This document shows positions 23,091-25,646 of a DNA stretch of 25,646 nucleotides, one piece after another. Each line of letters starts with the position of its first letter. The first letter of the stretch is position 1. Where the stretch lies: contig CAYNNU010000009.1 of the NCBI GenBank assembly GCA_964398645.1, positions 1 to 25,646 of the forward strand, read 5' to 3'. The notes under the pieces are model-generated. The model had not been told where the DNA came from and did not search any database. It worked only from the letters and a program-made list of their open reading frames with translations. The translations under genes were made by a program, and so were the position numbers. This DNA is from Spirochaeta_B sp964398645. Its GTDB lineage: Bacteria; Spirochaetota; Spirochaetia; DSM-27196; DSM-8902.

Positions 23091-24353
23091 ATGAATATGG
23101 CTGCCGTTCAAGAGGATTTTTCCTACCAACAACAACTTAAGTATCTTTTGGACCTGTCGGAACAACTGGCGCAAGTTCATGAAATGGATGAGCTTCTCAC
23201 CAGAATCATTGCTCTAGCAGTTGAAGTCGCTGGAGCAGAAAACGGTGCTTTGTTTCTGCGAAAAGACGATACAAGCTCAGTAGCTGAGATGGAAGCCCGT
23301 GTCTGTATCATAAATGGCGAACCTGGAACAATAGATACGCTCAAATTTGCTAATTCTGCTGTAGAAAAAACTGCACGTGACGGAAAGGGCCTCTTACTTG
23401 CTGAAGGTGATGGAGATTTTGGCTCTATCATGTGTGTACCTCTCATTACCAGCGGAACAATTCACGGGCTGGTATACCTTGACAATAGCAAGGGAAATGA
23501 AAAGTTCACTGATGATAAATTTGAGCTGCTAAAAGCATTCGCTATAGAAGCCGCAATTTCAATCGAAAATGCCCGACTTTATGAAAGGGTCCAGGAAACT
23601 GCCCGGGTTGAACAGGAAATGGAAATCGCAACTGATATCCAGACTTCAATCCTCCCCTTTGTGGAAAATACTGATCACTACGAAATTAGCGCATTTATGC
23701 GTACGGCAACTGAGGTTGGCGGTGACTACTACGACTTTTTTCTGCAGGAAGAACCATTTTACGGAGTATTTGGTGATGTTTCCGGCCATGGCCTAAAATC
23801 TGGTCTAGTGATGATGATGGCTGAGGTTGCCTTTAATACAATGATGAAAGATCCCGATATGAAGAGCCGCGATCTTCCGGAATTGTACCAGACAATAAAC
23901 GTAGCTTTGCATAAAAACATACAAAGTCGACTTTCAAAGGCTAGTAAGATTGGATCTGAATACAGCCATATGTACATGACCTTTCGCCTTTTCCGCTTTG
24001 ATGCAGATGGAAACTTTGAAATGTTTGGAAACGATCACGCTGAGCCATTTGTTTGTAAAGCCAAAACCGGTGAAGTAAACGCAATTGAATCTTCCGGCTT
24101 TTTACTTGGAATAATGGAAGATGCAATTCAAGGAAACAGCAGCACAAAATTCAGGCTCAATTCCGGTGATCTGCTTGTATTGTATTCCGACGGAATATCA
24201 GAGGCAAAAAAAGCAGAAAAGAAGGGCAAACCTTCCAAAAATGCAGAACGTGATATGTTCGGCGAGGAAAAACTGCATAAAATTGTAGCAGAGAATAGAA
24301 CTCGTACACCGCAAAAAATCATCGAAGCAGTTATTCGTGGCGTAGACAGTTAG
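23091..24353 (+). CDS. GAF domain plus SpoIIE-type (PP2C) serine phosphatase, interrupted by an in-frame stop
   Basis: 420 residues to the TAG at 24351. Start taken at ATG 23091; ATG 23097 is equally possible and the TTG at 23061 looks like a promoter element. Residues ~20-175 form a GAF sensor domain (AENGALFLR, GSIMCVPL, GLVYLDNS), joined by a helical linker (VQETARVEQEMEIATDIQTS) to a SpoIIE-type phosphatase: Asp212 in VGGDYYDFF, Asp229 in GDVSGHG, Asp367 in YSDGISEA. Such proteins dephosphorylate partner proteins, often anti-sigma antagonists, in response to a bound signal. The chain stops before the conserved last strand with the final metal-binding DD; that strand is encoded in the same frame right after the TAG. 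Confidence 0.92.
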   Translation: MNMAAVQEDFSYQQQLKYLLDLSEQLAQVHEMDELLTRIIALAVEVAGAENGALFLRKDDTSSVAEMEARVCIINGEPGTIDTLKFANSAVEKTARDGKGLLLAEGDGDFGSIMCVPLITSGTIHGLVYLDNSKGNEKFTDDKFELLKAFAIEAAISIENARLYERVQETARVEQEMEIATDIQTSILPFVENTDHYEISAFMRTATEVGGDYYDFFLQEEPFYGVFGDVSGHGLKSGLVMMMAEVAFNTMMKDPDMKSRDLPELYQTINVALHKNIQSRLSKASKIGSEYSHMYMTFRLFRFDADGNFEMFGNDHAEPFVCKAKTGEVNAIESSGFLLGIMEDAIQGNSSTKFRLNSGDLLVLYSDGISEAKKAEKKGKPSKNAERDMFGEEKLHKIVAENRTRTPQKIIEAVIRGVDS

Positions 24354-24416
24354 ATGGAAACCCAAGACGATGATATTACTATTGTAGTAATAAAACGGAA
24401 ACCGAAGAAAAAGTAA
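24354..24416 (+). other. detached C-terminal end of the SpoIIE-type phosphatase, in frame after a TAG stop
   Basis: Twenty codons, METQDDDITIVVIKRKPKKK, follow the TAG (24351-24353) in the same frame and end at TAA (24414-24416). DDDITIVVIKRK is the classic last beta-strand of SpoIIE/PP2C domains, carrying the final metal-binding aspartate. So the original gene evidently ran to 24416 with ~441 residues. The stop may be a nonsense mutation, a sequencing error or a read-through site; the ATG after the TAG may be incidental. Confidence 0.85.
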
Positions 24417-24453
24417 GGCCATCTACCACAATACATATCAGCATTTTCCTGCA

Positions 24454-24482
24454 TTGACCCCCTAGGCAGTTGTTGCTAATCT
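24454..24482 (+). promoter_or_regulatory. promoter-like -35/-10 close to the miaB start
   Basis: TTGACC (24454-24459, 5 of 6) and TAATCT (24477-24482, 3 of 6, preceded by an extended TGC) with a 17-base spacer. ATG 24492 is 9 bases past the -10. No Shine-Dalgarno is visible before miaB. Confidence 0.3.
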
Positions 24483-24491
24483 ACAGCTCCA

Positions 24492-25646
24492 ATGAAATAC
24501 TTTATTCTACCCCTTGGCTGCCAAATGAATCTTTCAGATAGTGAACGCATTTGCTCGGTACTTGATTCAATGGGTTATACCCGTACAGAAGATGAAAAAC
24601 AAGCAAATATCCTTGGTGTCATAGCCTGTTCTGTCCGACAAAAAGCAATAGACAAGGTGTATTCAAGAATAGCGAAATGGAGCAAGTGGAAAGAAAACCG
24701 CAATATCCTCACCTTTGCGTCCGGTTGCATTCTCCCTGCAGATAAAGCAAAATTACTCAAACGATTTGACATTCTATTTTCCATACAAGAACTCCCGCAA
24801 CTTCCGGATATGATACGCCAGTACGGGGTTCCCACTGAGGCTTCTGCACGGCACGAGATTGATCCTACCAGCTTTTGGCAAATTCATCCTGCATATCAAT
24901 CAGATTTTGAAGCCTACATTCCAATTCAAAATGGCTGTAATAAATTCTGCTCATTCTGTGCGGTACCATACACCCGCGGTCGCGAAGTATCACGACGAAG
25001 CCAAGACATACTTACCGAAGTATCTGAATTGGTTGAAGCAGGCTATAAGAGCATTACCTTGCTTGGACAAAATGTTAACAGTTATGGACTGGATAAAAAG
25101 AATTCTGAATTACGATTTCCACAGCTCATGCAAAAAATCGGTGAATTTGGTGCCAAAAGCGGCAAAGAATTTCGAGTCTATTTTACCTCTCCTCATCCTA
25201 GAGACATGACCGAAGACCTTCTTCATGTAATTGCAGACTATCCGGTTTTAGCAAAACAAATTCACCTTCCCTTACAAAGCGGGGATGACACTGTATTAAA
25301 AAATATGCGCCGTGGTTATACCCGGAAACACTTTATGGCTATAGTTGAAAATATTCGCCGCATTCTACCCTCGGCAAGCCTTTTTACCGATATTATTGTA
25401 GGTTTTTCCGGAGAAACTGATGAACAGTTCAATCAAACCCGCACCGCCCTAGAAGAAATGGCTTGCAACATGGCCTATATCGCAATGTATTCACCCCGCC
25501 CGGGCGCTGAGAGTGCAAAATGGGAGGACACCATTCCGCTAACAGTAAAAAAACAGCGCCTGCACATTCTAAGTAATGACCTGCAACGCATTAGTCGCGC
25601 CTATAACGACAACTGCATTGGAAATACCGTCCGCCTTCTTGTAGAC
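24492..25646 (+). CDS. miaB: tRNA-2-methylthio-N6-dimethylallyladenosine synthase MiaB (3' end outside window)
   Basis: 385 codons are visible and the frame is still open at the window end. MiaB is a radical-SAM enzyme that adds the methylthio group to position 37 of tRNAs bearing N6-isopentenyladenosine. The N-terminal UPF0004 domain has its three cluster cysteines: Cys10 in LGCQMNLSDSE, Cys46 in ACSVRQKA (usually TCSVR) and Cys79 in ASGC. The radical-SAM motif is CNKFCSFC (149, 153, 156), followed by PYTRGRE, GQNVNSYG, TSPHPRDM, LPLQSGDD and TDIIVGFSGET, all MiaB-type. The C-terminal TRAM domain lies mostly beyond the window. Confidence 0.96.
   Translation, partial: MKYFILPLGCQMNLSDSERICSVLDSMGYTRTEDEKQANILGVIACSVRQKAIDKVYSRIAKWSKWKENRNILTFASGCILPADKAKLLKRFDILFSIQELPQLPDMIRQYGVPTEASARHEIDPTSFWQIHPAYQSDFEAYIPIQNGCNKFCSFCAVPYTRGREVSRRSQDILTEVSELVEAGYKSITLLGQNVNSYGLDKKNSELRFPQLMQKIGEFGAKSGKEFRVYFTSPHPRDMTEDLLHVIADYPVLAKQIHLPLQSGDDTVLKNMRRGYTRKHFMAIVENIRRILPSASLFTDIIVGFSGETDEQFNQTRTALEEMACNMAYIAMYSPRPGAESAKWEDTIPLTVKKQRLHILSNDLQRISRAYNDNCIGNTVRLLVD

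Overview
The window comes from a double-membrane (Gram-negative type) bacterium with moderate GC. The best evidence for the second membrane is an outer-membrane secretin gene. The mix of genes (a lipoprotein with an SH3 domain, a small secreted protein, RF1 followed by PrmC, one bifunctional Rel, a cyclic-nucleotide-binding protein, a GAF-SpoIIE phosphatase and MiaB) makes a spirochaete my best guess. That is inference from gene content, not a match I could run. Nearly all genes are on the + strand and densely packed; only two are on the - strand. No gap between genes is longer than about 125 bases, and I see no tRNA, rRNA, CRISPR array or insertion sequence.

Layout. (1) 2-2997: three envelope-type proteins: the 3' end of a TPR-like protein, a small secreted protein and an SH3 lipoprotein. 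The lipoprotein is followed one base later by an ABC-F ATPase (2999-4921). (2) 4962-11039: housekeeping genes: exonuclease III, release factor RF1 (prfA), its glutamine methyltransferase (prmC, overlapping prfA), a full-length Rel (p)ppGpp synthetase/hydrolase, TrmL and ProC. (3) 11114-20518: eleven tightly packed, mostly overlapping genes forming a reduced and unusual type II secretion system: a lipoprotein with a carboxypeptidase-regulatory-like domain plus TPR, GspD, E, F, G, two divergent minor pseudopilins, GspK, a GspL-like and a GspM/PilO-like protein, and a prepilin peptidase without its methyltransferase half. (4) 20487-22013, - strand: a two-gene unit of a cyclic-nucleotide-binding protein and a metallo-beta-lactamase hydrolase. 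(5) 22137-25646: an S58/P1 peptidase, a GAF-SpoIIE phosphatase interrupted near its end by an in-frame TAG, and the start of miaB, which runs off the window.

How they work together. The secretion genes appear to encode a complete machine: pseudopilus, assembly ATPase, inner-membrane platform, secretin, a candidate pilotin and a processing peptidase. There is no separate GspC; its place may be taken by the C-terminal extension of the GspM-like protein. Several parts are trimmed (GspE without its zinc module, GspF without its N-terminal segment, a 76-residue GspI-like protein), while GspD carries three N0-like domains instead of one. The block looks more AT-rich than the housekeeping genes beside it. 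The other points worth checking are the split phosphatase gene and several Shine-Dalgarno-poor genes whose promoter-like sequences lie only 5-9 bases before the ATG.
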